Positions 1-7,480 of a DNA stretch of 64,000 nucleotides are shown here, piece by piece (the first letter of the stretch is position 1; every line of letters starts with the position of its first letter). The position numbers and the translations under genes are program-made. The stretch comes from Paractinoplanes lichenicola (GTDB lineage Bacteria; Actinomycetota; Actinomycetes; Mycobacteriales; Micromonosporaceae). Location: the NCBI RefSeq assembly GCF_016785085.1, contig NZ_JAENHO010000007.1:434001-498000 (forward strand), read 5' to 3'. The notes below the pieces were generated by a model. The model saw only the letters and a program-made list of their open reading frames with translations. It was not told where the DNA came from and ran no database searches.

Positions 1-576
1 CGAAGGCGCGGTCACCTGCGGCACCGGCTCACAACCCACCACGACAAAACCGGCCGGGACGAACGCTGCCTCGACGTCGGCGATGCTCGGATAACGGTCG
101 TCGAGAACCGCGACCGCCTCGGGAAACCAGCGGAACAAGCTGACCGACTCATGACGGCCGGCGAACACGGAACGAATCAGCACCGGGGCGCCCGGCTTGA
201 GAACCCGCCGGACCTCACGGGCCGCGGCGGGCAGGTCCGGCACGTGATGAACGACCGTGGACAGCCAGACCGCGTCGAGACTGGCATCCCCGTACGGGAT
301 TTCGCTCGCGGAACCGGGCAGGACCGGCTCGACCGTCGACCGCTCCCGCATCGCCGGCGACGGCTCGACCGCTGAGACCTCAACCTGCGGCCACCAACTG
401 CGGAACGCCTGCGCCCAGCTGCCTGTGCCGGAGCCGAGGTCCAGCAGCCGGGCCGCCGGGCGGGGCTCGAAGTAGCGGACAATCGCCGCCCGCCAGCTCG
501 CAAGATCGTCGTCCTGGAGGTGCCGGGTCGCCTCGAACGCCCGCACGTCGGCGCTGTCGTACGCGATGAGGGCCAT
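1..576 (-). CDS. Class I SAM-dependent methyltransferase (3' end outside window)
   Basis: The reading frame opens at the ATG at 576 (MALIAYDSADV) and stays open to the window edge, so 192 codons are present and the C-terminus is missing. It has the Rossmann-type SAM site LLDLGSGTGSW at about residues 45-55, an acidic strand (SAVEPS), and the post-motif region VWLSTVVHHVPDLPAAAREVRRVLKPG typical of Methyltransf_11 enzymes, here named by its parts. The substrate cannot be told from the sequence. It is divergent from the acetyltransferase at 640, leaving a 63-base shared upstream region. No upstream in-frame ATG exists close by, which supports this start. Confidence 0.8.
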   Translation of the reverse strand, partial: MALIAYDSADVRAFEATRHLQDDDLASWRAAIVRYFEPRPAARLLDLGSGTGSWAQAFRSWWPQVEVSAVEPSPAMRERSTVEPVLPGSASEIPYGDASLDAVWLSTVVHHVPDLPAAAREVRRVLKPGAPVLIRSVFAGRHESVSLFRWFPEAVAVLDDRYPSIADVEAAFVPAGFVVVGCEPVPQVTAPS

Positions 577-639
577 GAGCCGACCCAACGCCGCCTCGCG
601 TGTGGCGGACAAGGGGGAGTGGAGCAGGTCACATCGATA

Positions 640-1131
640 ATGGTGGCTATGAAGATCCGAGCAGCGGTACCGGGTGACGTACCGGCGATCATGCAGATCG
701 GGCACGAGACGTGGCCGGCGACTTATGCGTTCGCGGGAGCGGAGTACATCGCGCACGGGCTGGCGAACTGGTGGTCCCGGGAGGCCACCGAGCGAATGCT
801 GGAGTTCACGTCGGTGCTGATCGCCGAGGACGACGCCGGGCCCGTGGGTGTGGGCAACGTTGATCTTCGGGCGGAGGCGGCTGTGGTGTGGAAGCTGTAC
901 GTGCTGCCGCGGGCGCAGGGGTCTGGCGCGGGGTCGGCGTTGCTGCGGGAACTGGTGGCGCTCGCCGGTGACAAGCCGGTGCGGCTGGCTTACGCGGACG
1001 GGAACGAGCGTGCGGGCCGGTTCTACGCGGCGCACGGTTTCCGGGAGCTAAGGCGTGATCCCAGCGAGCATCCTGGATGGCCGGGCTACGTCTGGCTGCA
1101 GCGATCCATCGACCAAATCCCAGGTCGTTAA
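640..1131 (+). CDS. GNAT family N-acetyltransferase
   Basis: A 163-residue GNAT-fold protein that would transfer an acetyl group from acetyl-CoA to an amine; the acceptor is unknown. The acetyl-CoA loop is seen as LPRAQGSGAGSALL, followed by VRLAYADGNERAGRFYAAHGF, the usual beta5-alpha4 end of the fold. The frame is open further upstream, but the family match begins at MKIRAAVPGD, so the ATG at 640 (MVAMKIR) or the one at 649 is the likely start; a GGGGGAG/GGAG stretch lies at 615-624. It is divergent from the methyltransferase. Confidence 0.82.
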   Translation: MVAMKIRAAVPGDVPAIMQIGHETWPATYAFAGAEYIAHGLANWWSREATERMLEFTSVLIAEDDAGPVGVGNVDLRAEAAVVWKLYVLPRAQGSGAGSALLRELVALAGDKPVRLAYADGNERAGRFYAAHGFRELRRDPSEHPGWPGYVWLQRSIDQIPGR

Positions 1132-1723
1132 TCAACGTTATGACAAGTAGTAGTGATCATCGTGGAAGTGGTGGCGGTCCGAGGAACGTGATTTCTGGTC
1201 GTTATGCGATTCGTCCGGTTTGTCGTGCCGGGGTTTGGCCGAGACCTCGCTCGCGTGTCGGCGCTGGATTGGCGTGGCATCTTCGGAACGGCGGCCCTCG
1301 GGGACGCGACGCCGGGCTGCGCGAGCGAAGCGCGCCGCCCGTGCCGGGGACGGCGAGCCGCAGCGCGGACTCATGGACACCGGCGCGTGTCACCGGGAGT
1401 CGCTTTGAGCTCGAGTTTCTCCAGAGCGATCCTGTCAGGATTTCCCCGTCGCCAAGATCAACCACCGAAGATCAACTGACGCGGTACGGCCATCCCTAAC
1501 CCCCGCCCACCACGGGGAAAACGTGGTGCCGACCCTAGTTGTTGTCAAGCGGCCCTGCTCTGGTTGTCCACAGGCTCACGCGGCCGCGGAAACGACCGGC
1601 GCGTTTTGTCCACAGCCCGCTGCGGGCGAACTAGTGCAAGATGCGTCGCGAGCTATGCGCTGAGCAGGCAAAACGATAGTCCACGTATCGACCAGAACGC
1701 CAGATTCATGCATAATAGTTCCT
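1132..1723. other. 592-base gap without a convincing gene
   Basis: Open frames here are short, overlap each other and match no family I know. The stretch holds a small perfect dyad ATCCTG-T-CAGGAT at 1429-1441, a direct repeat of AAGATCAAC near 1452-1476, two DnaA-box matches (1564-1572 and 1606-1614) and, at its right end, the inverted repeat over the recombinase start. The GNAT stop codon lies inside a small CGTT-AATC-AACG dyad (about 1126-1137). Confidence 0.5.
1564..1614 (+). other. Pair of DnaA boxes (TTGTCCACA)
   Basis: TTGTCCACA occurs at 1564-1572 and again at 1606-1614, same strand, 42 bases apart. This is the actinobacterial (Streptomyces-type) DnaA box. No oriC genes such as dnaA or dnaN lie nearby, so it is not oriC itself; a titration site or DnaA-controlled promoter for the recombinase is possible. 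A second pair is at 25397-25422. Confidence 0.5.
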
Positions 1724-1731
1724 ATGCATGA
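1706..1731. promoter_or_regulatory. Perfect inverted repeat over the recombinase start codon
   Basis: Arms TCATGCATA (1706-1714) and TATGCATGA (1723-1731) are exact reverse complements around an 8-base AT-rich centre (ATAGTTCC). The right arm contains the ATG of the recombinase at 1724. Two short arms around a spacer, beside a tyrosine recombinase gene, could be an autoregulatory operator or a recombinase core site. It is not a recognisable dif site, which would have 11-base arms and a 6-base centre. Confidence 0.5.
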
Positions 1732-2680
1732 CAATCAAGACTTTTCGGTCAGCGAGCTTATCCAGGACTTTCTGGCGGCCCGCGCCACCCGCAAGCCGTC
1801 GGTGCACACCCTGAAGGCGTACGAGCGGGATTTGAACTTGATTGTCGCCCTGATCGGCCCCGAGCCCGTCACTCTCGGTGACCTCTCCCCCAGGCTGCTG
1901 CGTTCGGCCTTTGCCCGTTTTGCGAGCTCCCGGGCCCCCGCTTCGGTAGCCCGGGCCTGGACGAGCTGGAACGCCTTCTTCACGTTCCTGGTGACCGAGC
2001 AGGTGGTAGCAGGCAACCCCATGTCGGCAGTCGACAAGCCCCGCCTGGCCGCCCACTCCCCTAAGCCCTTACGCGGCGAGGACACCCCCGAACAGCTGCT
2101 CGAAGCCGTCAGTAAGGCCGACGACCGCCAACGTGACCCCTGGCCCGAACGCGACGTAGCCGTCCTGGCGCTGGCCCTGTGCGCCGGCCTCAGGCTGTCC
2201 GAGCTGCTCGCTCTCCGGGTCGGTTCGTTCCTGGGCCGCCCCGGCGAGCGCCGCGTAGAGGTAGCCGGCAAGGGTGGCCGCCCGCGCACCGTCCCGATCG
2301 AGCCCGAGCTGGACGCCGTAGTGGTGCGTTACGTAGACAGCCGGCGGGTGCGGTTCGGCCGTGCGCGCCCTGATGAGGCGCTGATGGTGGATCGCAAGGG
2401 TGCTCCCCTGCAGCGCGGCGGCCTGCAATACCTGGTCAGTTCCTGCTACCGCCGGGCCGGGGTCAACGATCGGGTCCCCAAGGGCGCCCAGCTGCACGCG
2501 CTCCGGCACACGTTCGCCACGCGGCTGGCGGAGGACGGCGCCAATGCGAGCGAGATCATGCGCCTGCTGGGTCACGCCTCCCTGGCCACGTCGCAGAACT
2601 ACATCGAGGTGACGGCGGAACAGCAACGCGCGGCCGTACGGGCGAACCGTACGAACCGCGCGCTGGGCAAGCTGGGTTAA
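1724..2680 (+). CDS. Tyrosine site-specific recombinase, XerC/XerD-like
   Basis: A 318-residue integrase/recombinase of the size of XerC/XerD, expected to cut and rejoin DNA through a 3'-phosphotyrosine. The N-terminal SAM-like DNA-binding domain covers about residues 8-105. All catalytic residues are visible: R157 (GLRLSE), K183 (GKGGRPR), H258 and R261 (HALRH), H284 (LLGHASLATS) and Y293 (QNYIEV). The ATG at 1724 sits inside a perfect inverted repeat. Its 3' end overlaps the convergent ohr gene by 4 bases. No phage or conjugative genes are adjacent, so it is either a chromosome-dimer resolution type enzyme or the remnant of a small element. A second such recombinase is at 22663-23595. Confidence 0.85.
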   Translation: MHDNQDFSVSELIQDFLAARATRKPSVHTLKAYERDLNLIVALIGPEPVTLGDLSPRLLRSAFARFASSRAPASVARAWTSWNAFFTFLVTEQVVAGNPMSAVDKPRLAAHSPKPLRGEDTPEQLLEAVSKADDRQRDPWPERDVAVLALALCAGLRLSELLALRVGSFLGRPGERRVEVAGKGGRPRTVPIEPELDAVVVRYVDSRRVRFGRARPDEALMVDRKGAPLQRGGLQYLVSSCYRRAGVNDRVPKGAQLHALRHTFATRLAEDGANASEIMRLLGHASLATSQNYIEVTAEQQRAAVRANRTNRALGKLG

Positions 2681-3102
2681 GCGACCGCGAGCTTGACTTC
2701 GATGTTGCCGCGGGTGGCGTTGCTGTAGGGGCAGACCTGGTGGGCGGCTTCGAGGAGCTGGAGGGCTTTGTCGTCGTCGACGCCGGCGAGTTCGGCTTCG
2801 ATGGTGGCGGCGAGCTGGAAGCCGGGGGTGCCGTCGGTTTTGGGGTTGATGCTGACGTCGACGGTGATGGCTGTGTCGGTCAGGTCGACCTTCTCGTTGC
2901 GGGCGACGAGCTTCAGGGCGCTGTGGAAGCAGGCGGCGTAGCCGGCGGCGAAGAGTTGTTCGGGGTTGCTGAGGGCGCCGCCGGGGCCGCCCATTTCCTT
3001 GGGGACGGCGAGGTCGAAGTCGAGGACGCCGTCGCTGGAGCGGACGTGGCCGTTGCGGCCGTCGCCGCTGGCGGTGGCGGAGGCGGTGTAGAGCGCGGAC
3101 AT
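2677..3102 (-). CDS. ohr: Organic hydroperoxide resistance protein (OsmC/Ohr)
   Basis: A 141-residue Ohr peroxidase that reduces organic hydroperoxides with a cysteine pair, using lipoylated protein as reductant in studied members. The peroxidatic cysteine is in GYAACFHSAL (about residue 58) and the resolving cysteine in HQVCPYSNATRGN near residue 125; the N-terminal MSALYTASATASGDGRNG is also typical of Ohr. It lies 23 bases downstream of the MarR-type gene at 3126-3551 on the same strand, with GAAAGGA before the ATG, so the two form an ohrR-ohr operon. Confidence 0.93.
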   Translation of the reverse strand: MSALYTASATASGDGRNGHVRSSDGVLDFDLAVPKEMGGPGGALSNPEQLFAAGYAACFHSALKLVARNEKVDLTDTAITVDVSINPKTDGTPGFQLAATIEAELAGVDDDKALQLLEAAHQVCPYSNATRGNIEVKLAVA

Positions 3103-3125
3103 GAAGTGGTCCTTTCGTGAAACGA

Positions 3126-3551
3126 CTAGTGGGTGGCGCCGCGGACGCGGCCGAGCAGGTCGATGAGCTGGTGGAATTCGGCTTCGGTGAGGTCGACGGC
3201 GCAGGCGATGCGGGCCGGGATGTAGGACAGGGTGTCGCGGAGGCCAAGGCCGGAGGTGGTGAGCTCAATAAGAACCGTGCGTTCGTCGGCGCTGCCCCGG
3301 GTGCGGGTGAGGTGGCCGGCGGTTTCGAGGCGTTTGAGCAGTGGCGAGAGGGTGCCGCTGTCGAGGTGGAGCTGGTGGCCGAGGTCGCGGACGGTGGTGG
3401 GTCCGTTGTCCCAGAGGGCGACCAGGACGAGCAGTTGGGGGTAGGTCAGCCCGTGGGGTTCGAGGAGGGGCCGGTAGATGCCGGTCATGGCGCGGCTGGC
3501 GGCGTAGAGCTGGAAGCAGACCATCTGCTCGAGCGCGCTGGGGTTGACCAT
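3126..3551 (-). CDS. ohrR: OhrR, MarR-family peroxide-sensing repressor
   Basis: A winged-helix MarR protein of 141 residues from the ATG at 3551 (MVNPSALEQM). It carries the reactive cysteine of OhrR sensors in QMVCFQLYAASRAM near residue 12, the helix-turn-helix in LTYPQLLVLVALWDN...TVRDLGHQLHLDSGTLSPLLKRLE, and the wing TRTRGSADERTVLIELT. Organic peroxide oxidises the cysteine and releases the operator in this family. A longer version starting at 3587 is possible but would cover the probable operator at 3565-3591. The downstream gene is ohr. Confidence 0.9.
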   Translation of the reverse strand: MVNPSALEQMVCFQLYAASRAMTGIYRPLLEPHGLTYPQLLVLVALWDNGPTTVRDLGHQLHLDSGTLSPLLKRLETAGHLTRTRGSADERTVLIELTTSGLGLRDTLSYIPARIACAVDLTEAEFHQLIDLLGRVRGATH

Positions 3552-3564
3552 GCCGAGAACGGTA

Positions 3565-3591
3565 GTGCGCAATTGAGTTGTGCGCAACTGA
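3565..3591. promoter_or_regulatory. Probable OhrR operator
   Basis: Two near-identical 12-mers, GTGCGCAATTGA (3565-3576) and GTGCGCAACTGA (3580-3591), lie 15 bases apart between the divergent ohrR and acetyltransferase genes. The second overlaps a dyad AGTTG-TGCG-CAACT (3576-3589). Position and symmetry fit autoregulation of ohrR-ohr; binding is inferred. Confidence 0.5.
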
Positions 3592-3630
3592 TGTGTGGCG
3601 CTGGTCGCAACTCTGTGTGATCCTTGCCAT

Positions 3631-4182
3631 GTGCCGGATATCCGTTTCGTGCAGCTCTCCCCCGTCGCGCTGTCCGCGTTGATCGCCGGTGATCTGGCCG
3701 CCGCGAGTGCCGCGGCGGGTGCCCCGCTGAGCCCGTATCTCGTGGATGAGGCCTGGTTGTGGCATGTCCGCCTGGGCGAGATCCAAACCGATCCGGCGGC
3801 GGCGGAGTGGATCGCGCGGGCCGCGGTGGCCGAACCGGAGGGTGTAACTGTCGGTCACGGAGGGTTTCATGGGCCGCCCGATGCGGACGGGGTGGTCGAG
3901 GTCGCCTATTCGGTGGATCCGGTGTATCGGCGGCGGGGGTATGCCAAGGCGATGCTGCGTTCGCTGCTGGAGCGGGCCGACGCCGACGAGCGGGTGACTG
4001 CGGTCCGGGCGAGCATCCGGCCCGACAATGCGGGGTCGCGGGCGACGATCGCCGGGTTCGGGTTCCGCAAGATCGGCGAGCAGTGGGATCCGGAGGACGG
4101 TCTCGAAGACGTGTTCCTGCGCCTCAAGAACGGTCGAGCTGCACGACCAGGGGCAGGTGGTCGGAGACCGGCGGGCGGGTAG
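3631..4182 (+). CDS. GNAT family N-acetyltransferase
   Basis: A 183-residue GNAT protein from the GTG at 3631; the frame is open back to 3595, but that part would lie in the ohrR promoter region. The acetyl-CoA binding loop is VDPVYRRRGYAKAMLRSLLERA, followed by VRASIRPDNAGSRATIAGFGFRKIGEQ, so it resembles RimJ/RimL-like acetyltransferases. Acceptor unknown. The last 59 bases overlap the convergent phosphohydrolase gene at 4124-4900, and its Arg/Gly-rich tail is encoded entirely in that overlap. Confidence 0.8.
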   Translation: MPDIRFVQLSPVALSALIAGDLAAASAAAGAPLSPYLVDEAWLWHVRLGEIQTDPAAAEWIARAAVAEPEGVTVGHGGFHGPPDADGVVEVAYSVDPVYRRRGYAKAMLRSLLERADADERVTAVRASIRPDNAGSRATIAGFGFRKIGEQWDPEDGLEDVFLRLKNGRAARPGAGGRRPAGG

Positions 4183-4900
4183 TGGCGACCTGCACGACGC
4201 GGCCGAGCCGGTCGATGCCGCGCGGGTCGGCCAGGATGTGGTCGAGTTGCGCGCGGGGCATGGGGCTGGGGAACGTCGCTGCCCTGCCGAGGGGCCGCCA
4301 GCCGGTGACCGCCCGTACGGGCCGGGCCGGCATGTTGAGGTCGCCGAGCAGCACCCTGGGCGCGGGCAACCCCCTGAGGGCCCGTACGGCGTGGCGTAGT
4401 TGCCGCAGGTTCCAGCCGGGCACGAAGGACAGGTGGGTGGTGGCCACGGTCAGCGGGCCGCGGGGGGTGTCGAGGACGGCGGCGAGCAGCACGCGGGGTT
4501 CGTCCTTGAGCAGCCGCAGGCCGTTGTCGGGGTCGTAGATGGGTGAGCGCATGGGGGCGCCGGGCAGGGCGGTGATCTGCCAGCGGGTCACCGGGTAGCG
4601 GCTGACCAGGGCGATGCCGTACAGGGGGTGCTCGTTGTCGTCGTCGCTGCGCCAGGGCTGCCACGTCTCCCCCGGTGTGCCGACGACGGCGGCGGCGAAG
4701 CGGTGGACGTGGGCGCCGAGGGCGTCGGCGGCGATGGCGGTGAGGTCGAGCAGGCCGCTGCGGGGCTGGGCCTTGTCGACCTCCTGCAGGCCGATGACGT
4801 CGGCGTCGAGGTCGGCGATCGCCGCGGCGAGCCGGTCGGCGTGTACCGTGCCGTCGGAGAGGGAGCGTCCGTGCAGCAGGTTGAAGGTGGCCAGGCGCAC
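4124..4900 (-). CDS. Endonuclease/exonuclease/phosphatase (EEP) family hydrolase
   Basis: A 258-residue metal-dependent phosphodiesterase of the DNase I/EEP fold. Visible signature residues in order: TFNLLHG near residue 5, LQEVD (metal-binding Glu) near 38, the TTHLSFVPGWN region, GDLNM near 187, LDHIL near 220 and the C-terminal catalytic SDHLP near 246. No signal peptide or membrane segment is visible, so it is probably cytoplasmic. The substrate could be nucleic acid, a phospholipid or an inositol phosphate. It overlaps the preceding plus-strand acetyltransferase tail-to-tail by 59 bases. Confidence 0.85.
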   Translation of the reverse strand: MRLATFNLLHGRSLSDGTVHADRLAAAIADLDADVIGLQEVDKAQPRSGLLDLTAIAADALGAHVHRFAAAVVGTPGETWQPWRSDDDNEHPLYGIALVSRYPVTRWQITALPGAPMRSPIYDPDNGLRLLKDEPRVLLAAVLDTPRGPLTVATTHLSFVPGWNLRQLRHAVRALRGLPAPRVLLGDLNMPARPVRAVTGWRPLGRAATFPSPMPRAQLDHILADPRGIDRLGRVVQVATTRPPVSDHLPLVVQLDRS

Positions 4901-4926
4901 GAGTACCGACCTTAGCCAAGACGGGG

Positions 4927-5022
4927 GTGCGCGTGTTCATCAAGGCGCTGTGCTGTTCGGTGCTGGTCTTCATCGCCCTGGCCGCGCTGGGGATCTGGCT
5001 GCAGCGGATGCGCCGCCGGTGA
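4927..5022 (+). CDS. Small single-span membrane peptide (31 aa)
   Basis: A GTG at 4927 opens a frame of 31 codons ending at the TGA at 5022, 13 bases before the next gene. The product has an almost uninterrupted hydrophobic helix (residues 7-25, including CCSVLVFIALAALGIWL) flanked by positive charge (K6; RMRRR at the end), as in small bacterial membrane peptides. There is no convincing ribosome site apart from a G-run directly before the start, so translation is uncertain. Function unknown. Confidence 0.35.
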   Translation: MRVFIKALCCSVLVFIALAALGIWLQRMRRR

Positions 5023-5035
5023 CCATAATGCGGGC

Positions 5036-5497
5036 ATGACTCAGGATTTGATCGCCGAGCTGGAGGCCCAGGAGGCCGAGCTCGAGCTGGCCCGGTTCAG
5101 TAACGCGGACGCGTGGCGGCTGGGCTGCCTGCTGGTGGAGCTGGCGACGGCGCGGGCGTTGCCGGTGGCGGTCGACATCCGGCGCGGGGAGCAGCAGCTG
5201 TTCCATGCGGGGCTGGCGGGCAGTGTGGCCGACAACGACCGGTGGATCGAGCGCAAGGTCCGCGTGGTGCAGCGTTACGGGGCGTCGTCGTATCTGGTGG
5301 GCCGGCGGCTGGCCGCGAAGGGGCAGGAGCTGGATGCGGGCATGGGTGTGGATCCGGCCGACTATGCGGCGCACGGGGGTGCGTTCCCGATCCGGATCCG
5401 TGATGTCGGGGTCGTGGGGGTGGTGACGGTGTCGGGTCTGCCCCAGGCCGAGGATCACGCGCTGGTCGTGGAGGCCTTGCGCGCGTTTCGCTCCTAG
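5036..5497 (+). CDS. Haem-degrading-domain protein (UPF0303/HbpS-like)
   Basis: A 153-residue protein of the Haem_degrading (PF03928, formerly DUF336) group, UPF0303 branch. Seen: the N-terminal helix pair (LIAELEAQEAELELARFSNADAWRLG in parts), VAVDIRRGEQQLFHAGLAG near residues 43-61, the DNDRWIERKVRVVQRYG segment, and the glycine-rich C-terminal AHGGAFPIRIRDVGVVGVVTVSGLPQAEDH. Members bind or degrade haem or act as accessory sensors; the exact role is unknown. It follows the small membrane peptide by 13 bases. Confidence 0.8.
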   Translation: MTQDLIAELEAQEAELELARFSNADAWRLGCLLVELATARALPVAVDIRRGEQQLFHAGLAGSVADNDRWIERKVRVVQRYGASSYLVGRRLAAKGQELDAGMGVDPADYAAHGGAFPIRIRDVGVVGVVTVSGLPQAEDHALVVEALRAFRS

Positions 5498-5543
5498 CGA
5501 GAAAACCTTTCCTTCCCCGTACGGGCCGGGGCAGTGTCGCGGC

Positions 5544-6503
5544 ATGAGAGTGCTGATCCTGGGCGGGTCCGGGTTCGTCGGGCGGGCCGTCGCCGACGAG
5601 GCTGTGCATCGTGGCCATGACGTGACCGTGTTCAACCGGGGCCTGCGCGCCGTTCCGGCCGGGGTGACCACGCTGACCGGGGACCGGCTCGGTGACCTGA
5701 GCGCTTTGGAGCCGGGCACGTGGGACGCGGTCGTGGACACCTGGTCGGCGCGGGGTGAGGCGGTCCGGCGTACGGCGGAGCTGCTCAGCGGCCGGGCCGG
5801 TCATTACACGTACGTGTCGAGCCGGTCGGTCTACGCCGGCACCGAGCACGAGAAGGCCGAGGACGCGCCGCTGGTCGACGTGGCCGACGAGGGGTACGCC
5901 GGGGACAAGCTGCGCGGGGAGCTGGGTGCGGCCGTGTTCGACGGTCCGGTGCTGCTGGGGCGGGCGGGGCTGATCCTGGGCCCGTACGAGGACATCGGCC
6001 GGTTGCCGTGGTGGCTCGGCCGGCTGGCCCGGGGCGGGCCCACCCTGGCGCCGGGGCCGCGGGATCTGGGGTTGCAGTACATCGACGCCCGCGACCTCGC
6101 GATCTTCCTGCTCGACGCGGCGGCGTCGCGGCTCGGGGGCGCGTTCAATCTGGTCAGCGTGCCCGGGCACACCACCATGGGTGAGCTGCTCGACACGGCG
6201 AACGAGGTCACCGGCGGGCGGGCGCAGTTGCGGTGGGTGGAGCCGGCGGTGATCGCGGCGGCCGGGATCGAGCCGTGGTCGCAGCTGCCGATCTATCTGC
6301 CGCCCGGCGAACTGCACACCTTCCTGCATCAGGGCGACGTGACCAAGGCGTACGGGCAAGGGTTGGTCTGCCGGCCGGTGCGCGAGACGGTCGAGGACAC
6401 GTGGGCGTGGATGCGCGGCCTGCCCGGCGACGTGCCGCAGCGCGCGGACCGGCCGCAGGTCGGGCTGGACCCGCAGGTGGAGGCGAAGGTGTTAGGCGAG
6501 TAG
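5544..6503 (+). CDS. NAD-dependent epimerase/dehydratase (extended SDR)
   Basis: A 319-residue Rossmann-fold protein starting LILGGSGFVGRAV (the GxxGxxG nucleotide site, residues 7-13). The SDR strand YTYVSSRSVYAG near residue 95 holds Ser and Tyr, and YAGDK near 120 supplies a YxxxK-like pair, so the active-site geometry is of the atypical type seen in actinobacterial reductases. The C-terminal substrate domain contains GRLPWWLGRLARGG and QYIDARDLA. Substrate unknown. Its 3' end overlaps the convergent PLP enzyme by 12 bases. Confidence 0.8.
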   Translation: MRVLILGGSGFVGRAVADEAVHRGHDVTVFNRGLRAVPAGVTTLTGDRLGDLSALEPGTWDAVVDTWSARGEAVRRTAELLSGRAGHYTYVSSRSVYAGTEHEKAEDAPLVDVADEGYAGDKLRGELGAAVFDGPVLLGRAGLILGPYEDIGRLPWWLGRLARGGPTLAPGPRDLGLQYIDARDLAIFLLDAAASRLGGAFNLVSVPGHTTMGELLDTANEVTGGRAQLRWVEPAVIAAAGIEPWSQLPIYLPPGELHTFLHQGDVTKAYGQGLVCRPVRETVEDTWAWMRGLPGDVPQRADRPQVGLDPQVEAKVLGE

Positions 6504-7436
6504 CTCGGCCAGACGGGCCGCGCCGACGTTGCCGCCGGAGATGACGACCCCGATGCGGCCCTTGGCGACGCGGCCGGTGAGCAGGGCGGCCAGGCCGGTG
6601 GCGCCGCTGGGTTCCATGACGAGTTTGAGCCGGTCGACGGCGAAGCGCAGCGCGTCGCGGACCTCGGCGTCGCTGACCAGCACGATCTCGTCGACGTGGC
6701 GCTGGTTGATGCTGAAGGTGAGCTCGCCGGGGACGGGGGCGGCCTGCCCGTCGCAGATGGTGCGCGGCACCGGGATGCTGACCCGCTCACCGGCCTGCAG
6801 GGACAGGTAGGTGTCGTTGCCGGCCTCGGGTTCGACGCCGATGACCCGGATGCCGGGTTGCAGGCCCTTCGCGGCGACCCCGCTGCCCGCGATCAGCCCG
6901 CCCCCGCCGACCGGCACGACGATCGCGTCGAGGTCGCCGGCCTCCTCCAGCAGCTCGAGGGCGGCGGTGCCCTGCCCGGCGATCACGTCGGGGTGCTCGT
7001 ACGGGGGGATCAGCGTGAGCCCGCGCTCGGCGGCGAGCCGCGCGCCGATCTCCTCCCGGTTGCCGGTGTACCGGTCGTAGGTGAGGATCTCGGCGCCGTA
7101 CCCGGCGACCGCGTCGAGCTTGGAGCGGGGCGTGTCCTGCGGCATGACGATCACCGCGGTGGTGCCGAGCTCGCGGGCGGACAGGGCGACCGCCTGAGCG
7201 TGGTTGCCCGAGGAGTAGGCGGCGATGCCCCTCGCCAGCTGGTCGGGGGCGAGTTTGCGGATGGCGTTGTAGGCGCCGCGGAACTTGAACGCGCCGACGC
7301 GTTGCAGGTTTTCCGCCTTGAGGTGGACCTCGGCCCCGGTCAGAGCGTCCAGGGTGCGCGAACGCAGGACCGGGGTGCGGTGGGCGGCCCCCTCGATGCG
7401 CTTCGCGGCGTCCCGGACGTCCTGCAAGGTGACCAT
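6492..7436 (-). CDS. Threonine/serine dehydratase-like PLP enzyme
   Basis: A 314-residue fold-type II PLP enzyme. The PLP lysine is in GAFKFRGAYNAI near residue 53, the SSGNHAQAVA loop near 75-84, the phosphate cup is VGGGGLIAGSG near 175, and the C-terminal SGGNVGAARLAELL closes the site. With no ACT domain it matches catabolic threonine ammonia-lyase, threo-3-hydroxyaspartate ammonia-lyase or serine racemase rather than biosynthetic IlvA. The precise reaction cannot be settled here. Convergent with the SDR gene. Confidence 0.85.
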   Translation of the reverse strand: MVTLQDVRDAAKRIEGAAHRTPVLRSRTLDALTGAEVHLKAENLQRVGAFKFRGAYNAIRKLAPDQLARGIAAYSSGNHAQAVALSARELGTTAVIVMPQDTPRSKLDAVAGYGAEILTYDRYTGNREEIGARLAAERGLTLIPPYEHPDVIAGQGTAALELLEEAGDLDAIVVPVGGGGLIAGSGVAAKGLQPGIRVIGVEPEAGNDTYLSLQAGERVSIPVPRTICDGQAAPVPGELTFSINQRHVDEIVLVSDAEVRDALRFAVDRLKLVMEPSGATGLAALLTGRVAKGRIGVVISGGNVGAARLAELLA

Positions 7437-7480
7437 AAGTCGTTTCCCCTCGTTGCCGTGTCCGCGTAGCGTGCCCGTCG

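Noticed and set aside
1077..1499. Protein-coding gene in the gap before the recombinase
   Set aside because: Several overlapping frames of similar length on both strands, Arg/Ser/Pro-rich, no ribosome site and no family pattern.
1706..1731. Chromosomal dif site
   Set aside because: Arms of 9 and centre of 8 bases do not fit the 11-6-11 dif layout, and the sequence has no resemblance to known dif arms.
2069..3268. A 399-codon minus-strand frame
   Set aside because: Runs through the recombinase, ohr and ohrR genes in the wrong frame; low-complexity Arg/Pro product.
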